Shown here: positions 27,928 through 36,958 of the stretch, one piece after another
Layout of the letters: each line of letters starts with the position of its first letter
Position numbering within the stretch: the first letter of the stretch is position 1
Assembly (NCBI RefSeq): GCF_019797765.1
Contig: NZ_CP081862.1
Location: forward strand, 1,240,001-1,304,000
DNA from: Cellulomonas sp. C5510
GTDB lineage: Bacteria > Actinomycetota > Actinomycetes > Actinomycetales > Cellulomonadaceae
Length of the DNA: 64,000 nucleotides
Direction: 5' to 3'
Notes under the pieces: model-generated
The model's input: the letters and a program-made list of their open reading frames with translations, nothing else
Databases searched by the model: none
What the model was told of the DNA's origin: nothing
Program-made: the position numbers and the translations under genes

Positions 27928-29010
27928 TCAGGCCCGGGTCGAGCCGTCGGGGGAGGTGCCGCCGTGACCGGTGCCGGCACCGACCTTCGACGTCACCTCG
28001 GCGAACGTCAGCCCGGTGTGCTCCGGGATGTGGTCCGTCGAGATCCGCTTGCGGAACACCCAGTACGTCCAGCCCTGGTAGAGCAGCACGATCGGGGTGA
28101 GGATCACGGCGACCCACGTCATGACGGTCAGCGTGTAGTGCGTGGACGAGGCGTTGTCGACGGTCAGCGAGTTCGCCGGGTCGATCGCGGGCATGACGTC
28201 CGGGTACATGGACCCGAAGATCAGCACGACCGCCGCGACGATCGCGACCGCCGACGCGATGAACGCCCAGCCCTCGCGCCGCGCGCGGGTCGTCAGCACC
28301 AGGGCGACGAGCGCGCCGGCCGCGACGACGACAGCCGCCCACGTCCAGGCCACCGAGTAGGCGAGCTGCGCCCAGACGGCCCAGCCGCCCGCGACCACGA
28401 GGGTGACGACCGACAGGCGGGCGGCGACCGCGCCGGCCCGGTCGCGGATGTCCCCGGAGGTCTTGAGGGCCAGGAACACGGCGCCGTGCGTGAGGAAGAT
28501 GAGCAGCGTCGTGGCACCGCCCAGCAGGGCGAACGGGTTGAGCAGCGCGAAGAACCCACCGACGTACTGGTGGTTCGCGTCGAGCTCGACGCCGCGCACC
28601 AGGTTGCCGAACGCCACGCCCCACAGCAGGGCCGGGACGTAGGAGCCGATGATGATGCCGCGGTCGGACCAGGCCCGCCACGCGTCGGTGTTGATCTTCC
28701 CGCGCCACTCGAACGCGACGATCCGCATGATCAGCGCGAGCAGGATGAGCAGCAGGGCCAGGTAGAACCCGGAGAACATCGTGGCGTACCACTCCGGGAA
28801 CGCCGCGAACGTCGCGCCACCCGCGGTGAGCAGCCACACCTCGTTGCCGTCCCAGACCGGGCCGATCGTGTTGATCATCACCCGGCGGTCCTTGTCCTTG
28901 CGGCCGAGGAACGGCAGCAGCATGCCGACGCCGAAGTCGAACCCCTCGAGGACCAGGTAACCGGTCCACAGGACGGCGATGAGCAGGAACCAGAGAGTCG
29001 AGAGCTCCAT
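27928..29010 (-). CDS. cydB: Cytochrome bd quinol oxidase subunit II
   Basis: Structural subunit of the high-affinity terminal oxidase, 360 residues with 8-9 hydrophobic segments. It starts with MELSTLWFLLIAVLWTGYLVLEGFDFGVGML, whose EGFDFGVGML block is the family signature. WDGNEVWLLTAGGATFAAFPEWYAT follows. Hydrophilic tail of about 30 residues. It lies 21 bases after cydA and reads into cydD, completing the cydABDC order typical of actinobacteria. Confidence 0.96.
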   Translation of the reverse strand: MELSTLWFLLIAVLWTGYLVLEGFDFGVGMLLPFLGRKDKDRRVMINTIGPVWDGNEVWLLTAGGATFAAFPEWYATMFSGFYLALLLILLALIMRIVAFEWRGKINTDAWRAWSDRGIIIGSYVPALLWGVAFGNLVRGVELDANHQYVGGFFALLNPFALLGGATTLLIFLTHGAVFLALKTSGDIRDRAGAVAARLSVVTLVVAGGWAVWAQLAYSVAWTWAAVVVAAGALVALVLTTRARREGWAFIASAVAIVAAVVLIFGSMYPDVMPAIDPANSLTVDNASSTHYTLTVMTWVAVILTPIVLLYQGWTYWVFRKRISTDHIPEHTGLTFAEVTSKVGAGTGHGGTSPDGSTRA

Positions 29011-29031
29011 GTCGGTCAGTCCCTCCGTCCG

Positions 29032-30513
29032 TCAGTAGGCGAACGACAGCGGGCGGTCCGCGGCGTCCGGGGAGTTGTCGGGCTTGTTGTCGGGGTTGTC
29101 CGGGCTCACGTCCTTCTCGGTGTCGGCGACGCCCTCGACGGCGTACCGCTTCATGAGCTTGAACCACACCACGGCGAGCGCCCCGTAGAGCAGGGTGAAC
29201 GCGGTCATCGAGATGATCACCGTCGTCGGGGACACCACCTCCGAGACACCGCGCTGCGTGAGCAGCCAGACGCCGTCGACGCCCGTCGGGTTCGGGTAGA
29301 CGACCCAGGGCTGCCGGCCCATCTCGGTGAAGATCCACCCGAACGCGGACGCGATGAACGGGGTGGGGATCGCGATGAGCGCGATGCGGGCGAGCCACGG
29401 GTTGTCCGAGACCCGGCCCCTGCGGGTGAGCCACAGCGCCGTCAGGGCGAGGGCCACGGACCCGAGCGCGAAGCCGATCATGAGGCGGAACGACCAGTAC
29501 GTCACCGTGAGGTCGGGGATGTAGTTCACGCCCTCGCCGAACTGCTCCTCGTAACGCGCCTGGAGGTCGTCCACGCCCTCCAGCGTCGAGTTGAAGTCGT
29601 TGTTCGCGAGGAACGACAGCAGGCCCGGGATCTGCAGGTAGTGCGTGACGCCCTCGCAGTTGTTGGTGAGGTCGCCGACCGCGAACAGCGAGAAGGCCGC
29701 GCCGTCCTCGGTGACGCAGAGCGCCTCGGCGGCCGCCATCTTGGTGGGCTGCTGCTCGAACATGAGCTGGCCCTGCGCGTGTCCGGTGATCGCGAGGCCG
29801 ACGCCCGAGATGAGCATGGTCACCACGCCCAGCATCACGGCCGGGCGGTAGACGGTCCGCGCCTTCTCGGCGTGGCCCTGGCGCACGAGGCGCACCATCC
29901 ACCAGGCGGCGATGCCGGCGACGAAGGTGCCCGCGGTGAGGAACGCCGCGGTGATGGTGTGCGGGAACGCGGCGAGCAGGGTGTTGTTGGTGAGGACCGC
30001 GCCGATGTCGTTCATCTCCGCGCGCCCGGTCTCGGTGTTGAAGATCGCGCCCACGGGGTGCTGCATCCAGGAGTTCGCCGCGAGGATGAAGTAGGCCGAC
30101 AGGTTGGTCGCGATCGCGACCGCCCAGATGCACGCCAGGTGGATCCTCTTGGGGAGCTTGTCCCAGCCGAAGATCCACAGGCCGAGGAACGTGGACTCGA
30201 CGAAGAACGCGGCGAGGGCCTCCATCGCGAGCGGCGCGCCGAACACGTCGCCGACGAAGCGGGAGTACTCGGACCAGTTCATCCCGAACTGGAACTCCTG
30301 GACGATGCCCGTCGCCACGCCGATGGCGAAGTTGATGAGCAGGAGCTTGCCGAAGAACTTCGTCAGGCGCAGCCAGGCCTCGTTGCCGGTGCGCACCCAG
30401 ATGGTCTGCATGATGGCGACGAGCGGGGCGAGGCCGATCGTCAGCGGGACGAAGATGAAGTGGTAGACGGTGGTGACACCGAACTGCCAGCGAGCCAGAT
30501 CGAGGGCTTCCAT
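29032..30513 (-). CDS. cydA: Cytochrome bd quinol oxidase subunit I
   Basis: Quinol-oxidising, haem-bearing subunit that reduces O2 at low oxygen. 493 residues. His18 in TVYHFIFVPLTIGLAP corresponds to the first haem ligand. The GWIFTEMGRQPWVVY motif marks the quinol site region, and the short Q-loop fits the Gram-positive subfamily. The start at MEALDLARWQFG is chosen on homology; an open frame continues upstream through the promoter region. The C-terminus is Asp/Asn/Pro-rich (about 455-485). First gene of the cydA-B-D-C-kinase operon. Confidence 0.96.
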   Translation of the reverse strand: MEALDLARWQFGVTTVYHFIFVPLTIGLAPLVAIMQTIWVRTGNEAWLRLTKFFGKLLLINFAIGVATGIVQEFQFGMNWSEYSRFVGDVFGAPLAMEALAAFFVESTFLGLWIFGWDKLPKRIHLACIWAVAIATNLSAYFILAANSWMQHPVGAIFNTETGRAEMNDIGAVLTNNTLLAAFPHTITAAFLTAGTFVAGIAAWWMVRLVRQGHAEKARTVYRPAVMLGVVTMLISGVGLAITGHAQGQLMFEQQPTKMAAAEALCVTEDGAAFSLFAVGDLTNNCEGVTHYLQIPGLLSFLANNDFNSTLEGVDDLQARYEEQFGEGVNYIPDLTVTYWSFRLMIGFALGSVALALTALWLTRRGRVSDNPWLARIALIAIPTPFIASAFGWIFTEMGRQPWVVYPNPTGVDGVWLLTQRGVSEVVSPTTVIISMTAFTLLYGALAVVWFKLMKRYAVEGVADTEKDVSPDNPDNKPDNSPDAADRPLSFAY

Positions 30514-30601
30514 GGGCGATCCGTCCAGGAGCAGGTGCGAGTGGGGGGCCGTACGGCCTAGGTGCCGGCCGCTCTCCGAAGGTATTGCGCCCGGCTTCAC
30601 A

Positions 30602-30607
30602 AGGGTA
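30602..30607 (-). promoter_or_regulatory. -10 element (TACCCT) of cydA
   Basis: Minus-strand TACCCT about 90 bases upstream of the cydA ATG. No good -35 hexamer lies 16-18 bases further up, which suggests dependence on an activator. Confidence 0.4.
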
Positions 30608-30645
30608 GGACGAAGGTCCCGTGATCTGACGCCGTGTCGTCTCAT

Positions 30646-30661
30646 CGTGACGCGCTTCACG
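30646..30661 (-). promoter_or_regulatory. CRP/FNR-type palindrome upstream of cydA
   Basis: CGTGACGCGCTTCACG has perfect GTGA-N6-TCAC half-sites, as bound by CRP-family regulators (GlxR/Crp in actinobacteria). Its centre is about 58 bases upstream of the predicted cydA transcription start, close to a class I activator position. Regulator identity is inferred. Confidence 0.45.
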
Positions 30662-30941
30662 AGCGTGATCTAGGGCACTGTGCGATACTGGCGGCGGACT
30701 CCCGGGATCCACACACCCCGGGCGCCCACCGTGCTCGCCGCACCAGCGCATCGCGCTCGCCAGGCGCCGCCGGCCGCGGACGGTCCACCCGGACTGCCGC
30801 GCCAGGCAGGCGATGGCGCCGAACGCCCGTGCAGCGGCCGACACCGACGACTTCCGTCGCCGCGGGGACGCGAGCGACGACCGACCGCCCGAGGGCGCCG
30901 CGCGTGTGGCCGGCGTACCCGGGCTTGCAGGAGCACCCCGC

Positions 30942-33900
30942 GTGACGCTCGACAACACCTCGGACACCACCCCCGCAGCAGCACCGGGGGGTGAGCAGGC
31001 CGAGGCGACCACCCGCCCGCGCCGCACCCCCCGCAAGCGCGTGACCAAGGCCGCCGGATCGCCGGGCGCCCCGGAGCCGGCCGCCGACGCACCGGCTGCG
31101 GTCGTGCCGGCCGGCCCCGCGGACCCCGGCCCCGCGCCCGCTGCCGACGACGCACCCGCCACGCCCGTCCGGCGCCGCACCCCCCGCAGGACCAAGGCGC
31201 AGCTCGCCGCCGAGGCCGCCGCCCACGCCGACGAGGCCGGTGCCCCTGAGGTGCCTGCCGAGGCGACCGCTCCGGAGCCCGAGGAGGCGCCCACCCCGCG
31301 CCGCCGCCGGTCCACCCGCCGGGCCGCCGCGCCGGCTGCGGACGCTCCTGCCGCCGCCGAGGCACCGCAGGCCCCGGTCGCCGACGCGCAGGGCGCCCCC
31401 GCCGCGGAGCAGCCCGCCCCGGCGGCCGCGGAGCAGCCCGTCGCCGAGCAGGCCCCGGCCGAGCAGCCCGTCGCCGAGCAGCCCGTCGCCGAGCAGGCCC
31501 CGGCCGAGCAGCCCGCCGCCGAGCAGCCCGTGTCCCGCGCGCGCCGGTCCCGCCGGGCCACCCGTCCCACCGCCGCCCCGGTCGAGCCGGGCTCCGCCGC
31601 TCCGGTCGGCACGGCAGCCGCGCAGCCGGAGCCGGCCGCGCCGGTGGACGAGCCCCTGATCGACGAGCCCGAGGACGAGCAGATCGCCGAGACGGTCGAG
31701 CAGGCCGAGCAGACGTCCGCCGCCGCGCCGGAGTCGCGTCTGGACGTCCTCGCCGAGCTCGGGCGCACCACGCCGGCCGGCCCGGCGGCCTCCCCGGCCG
31801 CCCCGGGTGGCGACCAGGACCGCAGCGCGGCGCGTCTCGCGACGACCGCGCTGCTGTTCCAGGCTCCCGAGGCGCCGCGCCGCCGCCGGCGCGCCCAGGC
31901 GCCGTCCGGGTCGCCCGAGACGATCTCCGCCGCGGCCCAGGCCGAGGACGCCCGGACCGCGGACGCCGGTCCCGCTCCGGCTGCGCCCGCCGACGAGCAG
32001 CCCGCGCCGTCCCGTCGTCGCGGCCGCCGTGGACGCACCCGTCCCGAGGAGGCCCCCGAGGCCGCCGAGGCCCCCGAGGTCGATGGCACCGAGGTGCCCC
32101 TCCCGCAGGACGAGGCCGCGGTGGACGCCGACGAGCAGCCCGCCGGTGCCGCCGAGGACGGCGACACCGAGCAGGACGGCGACGAGGGCGCACCGCGTCG
32201 TCGTCGCCGCCGCGGTGGGCGCGGACGGCGTTCCCGTGGCACGTCGGACGGCGACGCCGAGTCCGCCGACGCCCCGGAGGACGGCGACGACGACCAGGCG
32301 GACGGCGGGCAGGACGCGGACGGCACCGACGGCGGGGACGACGCGGACGACCAGTCCGAGGGTGACGAGCAGGGCGGTGGCAGCCGCCGTCGCCGGCGCC
32401 GTCGCCGCTCGGGCCGTGGCGGCGAGCAGGGCGAGAGCGAGCCGCGCCGGACGGGGGGCCGGAGCGACGAGGTCACCGCGCTGCGCGGATCGACCCGCCT
32501 GGAGGCCAAGCGCCAGCGCCGCCGGGAAGGTCGGGACGCCGGCCGCCGCCGTCAGATCATCACCGAGGCCGAGTTCCTGGCGCGTCGTGAGTCGGTCGAG
32601 CGGTCGATGATCGTCCGCGAGGCGCACGGCAAGACGCAGATCGCCGTGCTCGAGGACGGCGTGCTCGTCGAGCACTACGTGTCCCGGCAGGCGCAGGTCT
32701 CGATGGCCGGCAACGTGTACCTGGGGCGGGTCCAGAACGTGCTGCCGAGCATGGAGGCCGCGTTCGTCGACGTCGGCAAGGGTCGCAACGCCGTGCTGTA
32801 CGCCGGTGAGGTCAACTGGGACGCCGCGGGTCTCGAGGGCGGGCAGCCGCGCCGCATCGAGCAGGCGCTGAAGTCCGGCGACTCCGTGCTCGTGCAGGTC
32901 ACGAAGGACCCGATCGGCCACAAGGGTGCCCGCCTGACGTCGCAGGTCACGCTGGCCGGCCGTTACCTCGTGTACGTGCCGGGCGGTGGCATGACGGGCA
33001 TCAGCCGCAAGCTGCCGGAGCCCGAGCGCGCCCGCCTGAAGAAGATCCTGCGGGAGGTCGTCCCCGACTCCGCCGGCGTCATCGTGCGCACGGCCGCCGA
33101 GGGGGCGAGCGAGGAGGAGCTGCGCGCGGACATCGCCCGCCTGCAGTCGCAGTGGGAGGCGATCGAGAAGAAGGCGAAGACCGCGTCCGCCCCGGCGCTC
33201 CTGCAGGGGGAGCCGGACCTGGCGATCCGCGTGGTCCGCGACATCTTCAACGACGACTTCTCGTCGCTCGTCGTCCAGGGCGACGGCGCGTGGTCGACGA
33301 TCTCGTCGTACATCGGCGAGCTCGCGCCGGACCTCGCGCAGAAGGTGTCGAAGTACACCGGCACGGGCGACGTGTTCCACGACCACCGTGTCGACGAGCA
33401 GCTCGCCAAGGGCATGGACCGCAAGGTGTGGCTGCCGTCGGGTGGCTCGCTGGTCATCGACCGGACCGAGGCCATGACGGTCGTGGACGTCAACACCGGC
33501 AAGTTCACCGGAGCGGGCGGCACGCTCGAGGAGACCGTCACCCGCAACAACCTGGAGGCCGCGGAGGAGATCGTCCGCCAGCTCCGGCTGCGGGACATCG
33601 GCGGCATCATCGTCATCGACTTCATCGACATGGTGCTGGAGTCCAACCGCGACCTCGTGCTGCGCCGGCTGGTCGAGTGCCTCGGCCGGGACCGCACGAA
33701 GCACCAGGTGGCCGAGGTCACCTCGCTCGGCCTGGTCCAGATGACCCGCAAGCGGGTGGGCCAGGGGCTCGTCGAGGCGTTCTCGGAGACCTGCGAGCAC
33801 TGCAACGGCCGCGGGTTCATCGTGCACGCGGAGCCGGTCGAGCGGGGCAACGGGCGCCCCGACGCGGGCGCCCCGCAGCAGGCGCCCGAGGGGGGCGAGG

Positions 33901-34397
33901 CCAAGAAGTCCCGACGCAAGCGCGGTGGTGCCAAGGAGCAGCCGGCGGCGAGCGCGCCGACGGCGGCCGTCCCGGTGCTGCCGGAGGCGCGCGAGGCCGT
34001 CAAGGCGACGCTCGCGACGATCGCCGCCGCCGCGGCCCACGCGCACGCCCACGACGACGAGCCGCAGCACGACCACGACGCCGAGGCGGACGGCACGACC
34101 GTGGCCCGGACCGTGGTGGCGGAGCGGGTCGAGCAGGTGGTCGGTGACGGTGGTGCCGCTCAGGACCCGGCGGCCGACCGGGCGCCGGAGCCGGACCCGC
34201 ACCCCGTGGTGCTGGACGTCTTCGCCGCCCTGGGTGACCTGGCGCACCGCTCCGGCACGGCCGACGAGCCCGGCACGACCGGGCGAGCGGCGTCCGCCGC
34301 GGACGAGGGGGGAGGCCGGCTCGAGCTGACGCCGGTGGACCCCGGTCTGTTCGAGCTGCCCGCGCCCGAGGAGACCGACGAGCCCGACGAGGCCTGA
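30942..34397 (+). CDS. rne: Ribonuclease E/G with long N-terminal extension
   Basis: Major endoribonuclease for mRNA decay and rRNA processing. 1151 residues from the GTG at 30942, which has AGGAG 9 bases upstream; an ATG at 30813 is possible but lies in non-conserved sequence. Residues 1 to about 540 are disordered: Ala/Pro/Glu-rich with AEQPV-type repeats, then Arg and Asp/Glu blocks. The catalytic core follows: S1 domain (GNVYLGRVQNVLPSMEAAFVDVG), DNase I-like site (TVVDVNTGKFTGAGG with IVIDFIDM) and the zinc-link CEHCNGRG. The C-terminal tail is low-complexity, with a His/Asp-rich patch. It precedes rplU-rpmA as in most actinobacteria. Confidence 0.95.
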   Translation: MTLDNTSDTTPAAAPGGEQAEATTRPRRTPRKRVTKAAGSPGAPEPAADAPAAVVPAGPADPGPAPAADDAPATPVRRRTPRRTKAQLAAEAAAHADEAGAPEVPAEATAPEPEEAPTPRRRRSTRRAAAPAADAPAAAEAPQAPVADAQGAPAAEQPAPAAAEQPVAEQAPAEQPVAEQPVAEQAPAEQPAAEQPVSRARRSRRATRPTAAPVEPGSAAPVGTAAAQPEPAAPVDEPLIDEPEDEQIAETVEQAEQTSAAAPESRLDVLAELGRTTPAGPAASPAAPGGDQDRSAARLATTALLFQAPEAPRRRRRAQAPSGSPETISAAAQAEDARTADAGPAPAAPADEQPAPSRRRGRRGRTRPEEAPEAAEAPEVDGTEVPLPQDEAAVDADEQPAGAAEDGDTEQDGDEGAPRRRRRRGGRGRRSRGTSDGDAESADAPEDGDDDQADGGQDADGTDGGDDADDQSEGDEQGGGSRRRRRRRRSGRGGEQGESEPRRTGGRSDEVTALRGSTRLEAKRQRRREGRDAGRRRQIITEAEFLARRESVERSMIVREAHGKTQIAVLEDGVLVEHYVSRQAQVSMAGNVYLGRVQNVLPSMEAAFVDVGKGRNAVLYAGEVNWDAAGLEGGQPRRIEQALKSGDSVLVQVTKDPIGHKGARLTSQVTLAGRYLVYVPGGGMTGISRKLPEPERARLKKILREVVPDSAGVIVRTAAEGASEEELRADIARLQSQWEAIEKKAKTASAPALLQGEPDLAIRVVRDIFNDDFSSLVVQGDGAWSTISSYIGELAPDLAQKVSKYTGTGDVFHDHRVDEQLAKGMDRKVWLPSGGSLVIDRTEAMTVVDVNTGKFTGAGGTLEETVTRNNLEAAEEIVRQLRLRDIGGIIVIDFIDMVLESNRDLVLRRLVECLGRDRTKHQVAEVTSLGLVQMTRKRVGQGLVEAFSETCEHCNGRGFIVHAEPVERGNGRPDAGAPQQAPEGGEAKKSRRKRGGAKEQPAASAPTAAVPVLPEAREAVKATLATIAAAAAHAHAHDDEPQHDHDAEADGTTVARTVVAERVEQVVGDGGAAQDPAADRAPEPDPHPVVLDVFAALGDLAHRSGTADEPGTTGRAASAADEGGGRLELTPVDPGLFELPAPEETDEPDEA
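31401..31532 (+). repeat. Tandem repeat coding AEQPV/AEQAP units in rne
   Basis: About eight degenerate 15-base units coding five-residue repeats (AEQPV, AEQAP, AEQPA) in the disordered N-terminal extension of RNase E. Near-identical units favour slippage and length variation. Confidence 0.75.
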
Positions 34398-34402
34398 GGG
34401 AC

Positions 34403-34430
34403 GGGGCCCGGTGCACCGGCACCGGGCCCC
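34403..34430 (+). terminator. Hairpin after rne
   Basis: Perfect 12-base arms GGGGCCCGGTGC (34403-34414) and complement (34419-34430) with loop ACCG, 5 bases after the rne stop. No T-run. Confidence 0.75.
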
Positions 34431-34457
34431 GCACCCACCCCCGGATACCGGCACGGT

Positions 34458-34487
34458 TTGACCCTCGGGGACGGGCTTGCGTATCCT
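34458..34487 (+). promoter_or_regulatory. Sigma-70-type promoter of rplU-rpmA
   Basis: TTGACC (34458-34463) and TATCCT (34482-34487), spacer 18 bases. This is the best-matching housekeeping promoter in the window and starts a leader of about 170 bases before rplU. Confidence 0.75.
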
Positions 34488-34493
34488 TGAACG

Positions 34494-34661
34494 TCGGTGC
34501 GTTCTGACGAGAGCCGCTCGTGCGGTCCTCGCCGGAGAGCACCGTTCGCGCGTACCGCCCCTGCGGTGCCGACGCTCCCGAGTCCCGCTGCCACCGCGGT
34601 GGCGCGCCGGGACGCGGCCCGGGTCGGGACGCCCCCAGAACCTGTAGTTCGACGAGCAGAG
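34494..34661 (+). promoter_or_regulatory. Long structured 5' leader of rplU
   Basis: Between the promoter and the rplU ATG lie about 168 bases rich in inverted repeats: a GCACCG/CGGTGC pair, and a perfect GCCACCGCGGTGGC palindrome. Such a leader could serve autogenous control by a ribosomal protein, but it matches no leader family that I can confirm. Confidence 0.35.
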
Positions 34662-34982
34662 ATGAGCAGCAACGTGGTGTACGCGATCGTGAAGGCCGGC
34701 GGCCGTCAGGAGAAGGTCGCCGTCGGCGACGTCGTCGTCGTGGACCGCATCGCGGCCGAGGCCGGCTCGACGGTCCAGCTGCCGGCGCTGCTGCTGGTCG
34801 ACGGGGAGGCCGTGACGTCGGACGCCGCGGCGCTCGCCAAGGTCACCGTCACCGCTGAGGTCGTCCGGGACGAGAAGGGCCCGAAGATCGACATCCTGCG
34901 GTACAAGAACAAGACCGGCTACCGCCGCCGCCAGGGCCACCGTCAGGCGCTCACCCGCCTCAAGGTCACCGGCATCAAGTGA
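34662..34982 (+). CDS. rplU: 50S ribosomal protein L21
   Basis: 106-residue large-subunit protein: [19 protein letters not shown] at the N-terminus and the basic block [24 protein letters not shown] at the C-terminus. The frame is open for 55 codons upstream, but that part lacks similarity and overlaps the leader. ATG at 34662 follows GAGCAGAG. Co-transcribed with rpmA. Confidence 0.97.
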   Translation: MSSNVVYAIVKAGGRQEKVAVGDVVVVDRIAAEAGSTVQLPALLLVDGEAVTSDAAALAKVTVTAEVVRDEKGPKIDILRYKNKTGYRRRQGHRQALTRLKVTGIK

Positions 34983-35046
34983 CCCAGCGGGCCGCGCGCC
35001 CGTGACCGACCTCCCGTAGACAGCACCGCAGGAAAGCAGGCCTGAG

Positions 35047-35301
35047 ATGGCACACAAGAAGGGCGCGAGCTCCTCGCGCAACGGTCGCGACTCCAACGCC
35101 CAGCGCCTCGGCGTCAAGCGCTTCGGCGGCCAGGTCGTCAACGCCGGCGAGATCATCGTCCGCCAGCGCGGCACGCACTTCCACCCCGGCGTGAACGTCG
35201 GCCGTGGCGGCGACGACACGCTGTTCGCCCTCGCCGCCGGTGCGGTGCAGTTCGGCACCCGTCGTGGCCGCAAGGTCATCGACATCGTGACGGCGGGCTG
35301 A
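35047..35301 (+). CDS. rpmA: 50S ribosomal protein L27
   Basis: 84-residue protein near the peptidyl-transferase centre. [21 protein letters not shown] start, [13 protein letters not shown] block ([15 protein letters not shown]) and the end RKVIDIV are all present. No N-terminal extension, so no Prp-type cleavage is needed. ATG with AGGAAAG 7-10 bases upstream; a strong hairpin follows the gene. Confidence 0.97.
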   Translation: MAHKKGASSSRNGRDSNAQRLGVKRFGGQVVNAGEIIVRQRGTHFHPGVNVGRGGDDTLFALAAGAVQFGTRRGRKVIDIVTAG

Positions 35302-35329
35302 CACCGCCGCACCCCAGCACGCAGGCCGG

Positions 35330-35359
35330 AGGGGCGCACCGCACGACGCGGTGCGCCCC
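35330..35359 (+). terminator. Terminator hairpin between rpmA and obgE
   Basis: 13-base arms (AGGGGCGCACCGC and complement) around ACGAC, followed by TCG. It would end the rplU-rpmA message or attenuate obgE. Confidence 0.75.
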
Positions 35360-35388
35360 TTCGTCCATGAGGAAGGAACCACCCGCAC

Positions 35389-36900
35389 ATGGCCGCGTTC
35401 GTCGACCGAGTCGTCCTCCACGCCAGCGGCGGTGACGGCGGCCACGGCTGCGCGTCCATCCACCGCGAGAAGTTCAAGCCGCTCGCCGGTCCCGACGGGG
35501 GCAACGGCGGCAACGGGGGCAGCGTCGTCCTGGTCGTCGACCCGCAGGTGACGACGCTCCTCGACTACCACCACGCCCCGCACCGGCACGCCCCGTCGGG
35601 TACCCAGGGGATGGGTGACCACCGGCAGGGCTCCACGGGCCAGGACCTGGTGCTGCCCGTGCCGGACGGCACCGTCGTGAAGTCGGCCGACGGCGAGGTC
35701 CTGGCCGACCTCGTGGGCGCCGGCGCGCAGTTCGTCGTCGCCGAGGGCGGTCACGGCGGTCTGGGCAACGCGGCCCTGTCGTCCCCGCGGCGCAAGGCCC
35801 CCGGCTTCGCGCTCCTCGGTGAGCCGGGCGAGGCCCGGGACGTCGTGCTGGAGCTCAAGACGATCGCGGACGTCGCGCTGGTCGGGTTCCCGAGCGCCGG
35901 CAAGTCGTCCCTGGTCGCGGCGGTGTCCGCCGCCCGGCCGAAGATCGCCGACTACCCGTTCACGACGCTGGTGCCGAACCTCGGCGTCGTCCAGGCGGGA
36001 GACGCGCGCTACACCGTCGCGGACGTGCCGGGCCTCATCCCCGGCGCGAGCGAGGGCAAGGGGCTCGGTCTGGAGTTCCTGCGGCACGTCGAGCGCTGCG
36101 CGGTGCTCGTGCACGTGCTGGACTGCGCCACGCTGGAGCCGGGGCGCGACCCGCTGACCGACCTCGAGGTCATCGAGGCCGAGCTCGCGGCGTACGCGGG
36201 GGACCTCGGCATCGAGGGTGGCCGGGTGCCGCTGACGGAGCGCCCGCGGCTGGTCGTGCTGAACAAGATCGACGTCCCCGAGGCGCGCGAGCTCGCGGAC
36301 CTCGTGCGCCCGGACCTCGAGGCGCGGGGCCTGCGGGTGTTCGAGGTGTCGACGGCGAGCCACGAGGGCCTGCGCCCCCTGACGTTCGCGCTGGCCGAGC
36401 TGGTCGAGCAGGCCCGCCGGGAGGCTCCGGCGCCCGAGGCCACCCGCGTCGTGCTGCGGCCACGGGCCGTCAACGAGTCCGGGTTCACCGTGACGCGGCG
36501 GGTCGAGGGCGATCACGAGTACTTCCAGGTGCGGGGGTCGAAGCCGGAGCGGTGGGTGCGTCAGACGGACTTCGCGAACGACGAGGCCGTCGGGTACCTG
36601 GCGGACCGGCTGGCGCGGCTGGGTGTCGAGGACGCGCTGCTGAAGGCCGGTGCGGTCTCGGGCGCCGAGGTCGTCATCGGCGACGGGCCGTCCGCGGTGG
36701 TGTTCGACTGGGAGCCCACGCTGCTGACCGGCGCGGAGCTGCTCGGCGGTCCGCGCGGGTCGGACGTGCGGCTGGAGGACCACAGCCGGCCCACCCGCGG
36801 CCAGAAGCGCCACGAGTACAAGGAGCGCATGGACGCCAAGGCGGAGGCCCGCGCCGAGCTGTGGACGGAGCGCGAGGCCGGTCTCTGGACCGAGGACTGA
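35389..36900 (+). CDS. obgE: GTPase ObgE/CgtA
   Basis: Essential ribosome-assembly GTPase, 503 residues. The glycine-rich OBG domain (1 to about 158; [24 protein letters not shown]) precedes the GTPase domain with G1 [10 protein letters not shown]3 [10 protein letters not shown]4 NKID and G5 STASHEG. The C-terminal OCT domain (from about 355: [21 protein letters not shown]) is the extension found in Gram-positives. ATG start with GAGGAAGGA about 10 bases upstream. Confidence 0.97.
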   Translation: MAAFVDRVVLHASGGDGGHGCASIHREKFKPLAGPDGGNGGNGGSVVLVVDPQVTTLLDYHHAPHRHAPSGTQGMGDHRQGSTGQDLVLPVPDGTVVKSADGEVLADLVGAGAQFVVAEGGHGGLGNAALSSPRRKAPGFALLGEPGEARDVVLELKTIADVALVGFPSAGKSSLVAAVSAARPKIADYPFTTLVPNLGVVQAGDARYTVADVPGLIPGASEGKGLGLEFLRHVERCAVLVHVLDCATLEPGRDPLTDLEVIEAELAAYAGDLGIEGGRVPLTERPRLVVLNKIDVPEARELADLVRPDLEARGLRVFEVSTASHEGLRPLTFALAELVEQARREAPAPEATRVVLRPRAVNESGFTVTRRVEGDHEYFQVRGSKPERWVRQTDFANDEAVGYLADRLARLGVEDALLKAGAVSGAEVVIGDGPSAVVFDWEPTLLTGAELLGGPRGSDVRLEDHSRPTRGQKRHEYKERMDAKAEARAELWTEREAGLWTED

Positions 36901-36946
36901 GGCGTCCGGCCCGCGGAATCCCGTGGGGCCGCCGCCGCCCCCGGGG

Positions 36947-36952
36947 CAGAAT
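36947..36952 (+). promoter_or_regulatory. -10-like CAGAAT upstream of proB
   Basis: CAGAAT ends 6 bases before the proB GTG; the same spacing as other leaderless starts in this window. Confidence 0.45.
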
Positions 36953-36958
36953 GCCCGC

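Larger units (their letters stand above)
30514..30941. other. Divergent control region between cydA and rne
   Basis: 428 bases without a convincing gene. It contains the cydA promoter (30602-30607), a CRP-type palindrome (30646-30661), a second imperfect GTGA-N6-GCAC match (30665-30678), a single TTCACAA half-site (30596-30602), and a weak plus-strand -10 (GATACT at 30684-30689) for rne. The rest is GC-rich leader of rne, open in frame but with no family similarity. Confidence 0.5.

Noticed and set aside
30583..30602. Complete Rex operator upstream of cydA
   Set aside because: Only one TTCACAA half-site is present; the other arm does not match.
31401..31532. CRISPR-like or intergenic tandem repeat
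   Set aside because: Units are 15 bases, contiguous, in frame and coding within rne; no spacers.
27575..32509. Minus-strand open frame of about 1640 codons across cydD, cydB, cydA and part of rne
   Set aside because: Out of phase with the cyd genes, which are certain; composition is typical of a wrong frame.
34497..34661. In-frame upstream extension of rplU
   Set aside because: No L21 similarity, Arg/Pro-rich, and it begins right at the predicted transcription start.
30657..35513. Minus-strand open frame of about 1600 codons opposite rne, rplU and rpmA
   Set aside because: Shadow of high-GC codon use. The plus strand holds well-known genes, and the antisense product is Arg/Gly/Leu-rich without motifs.
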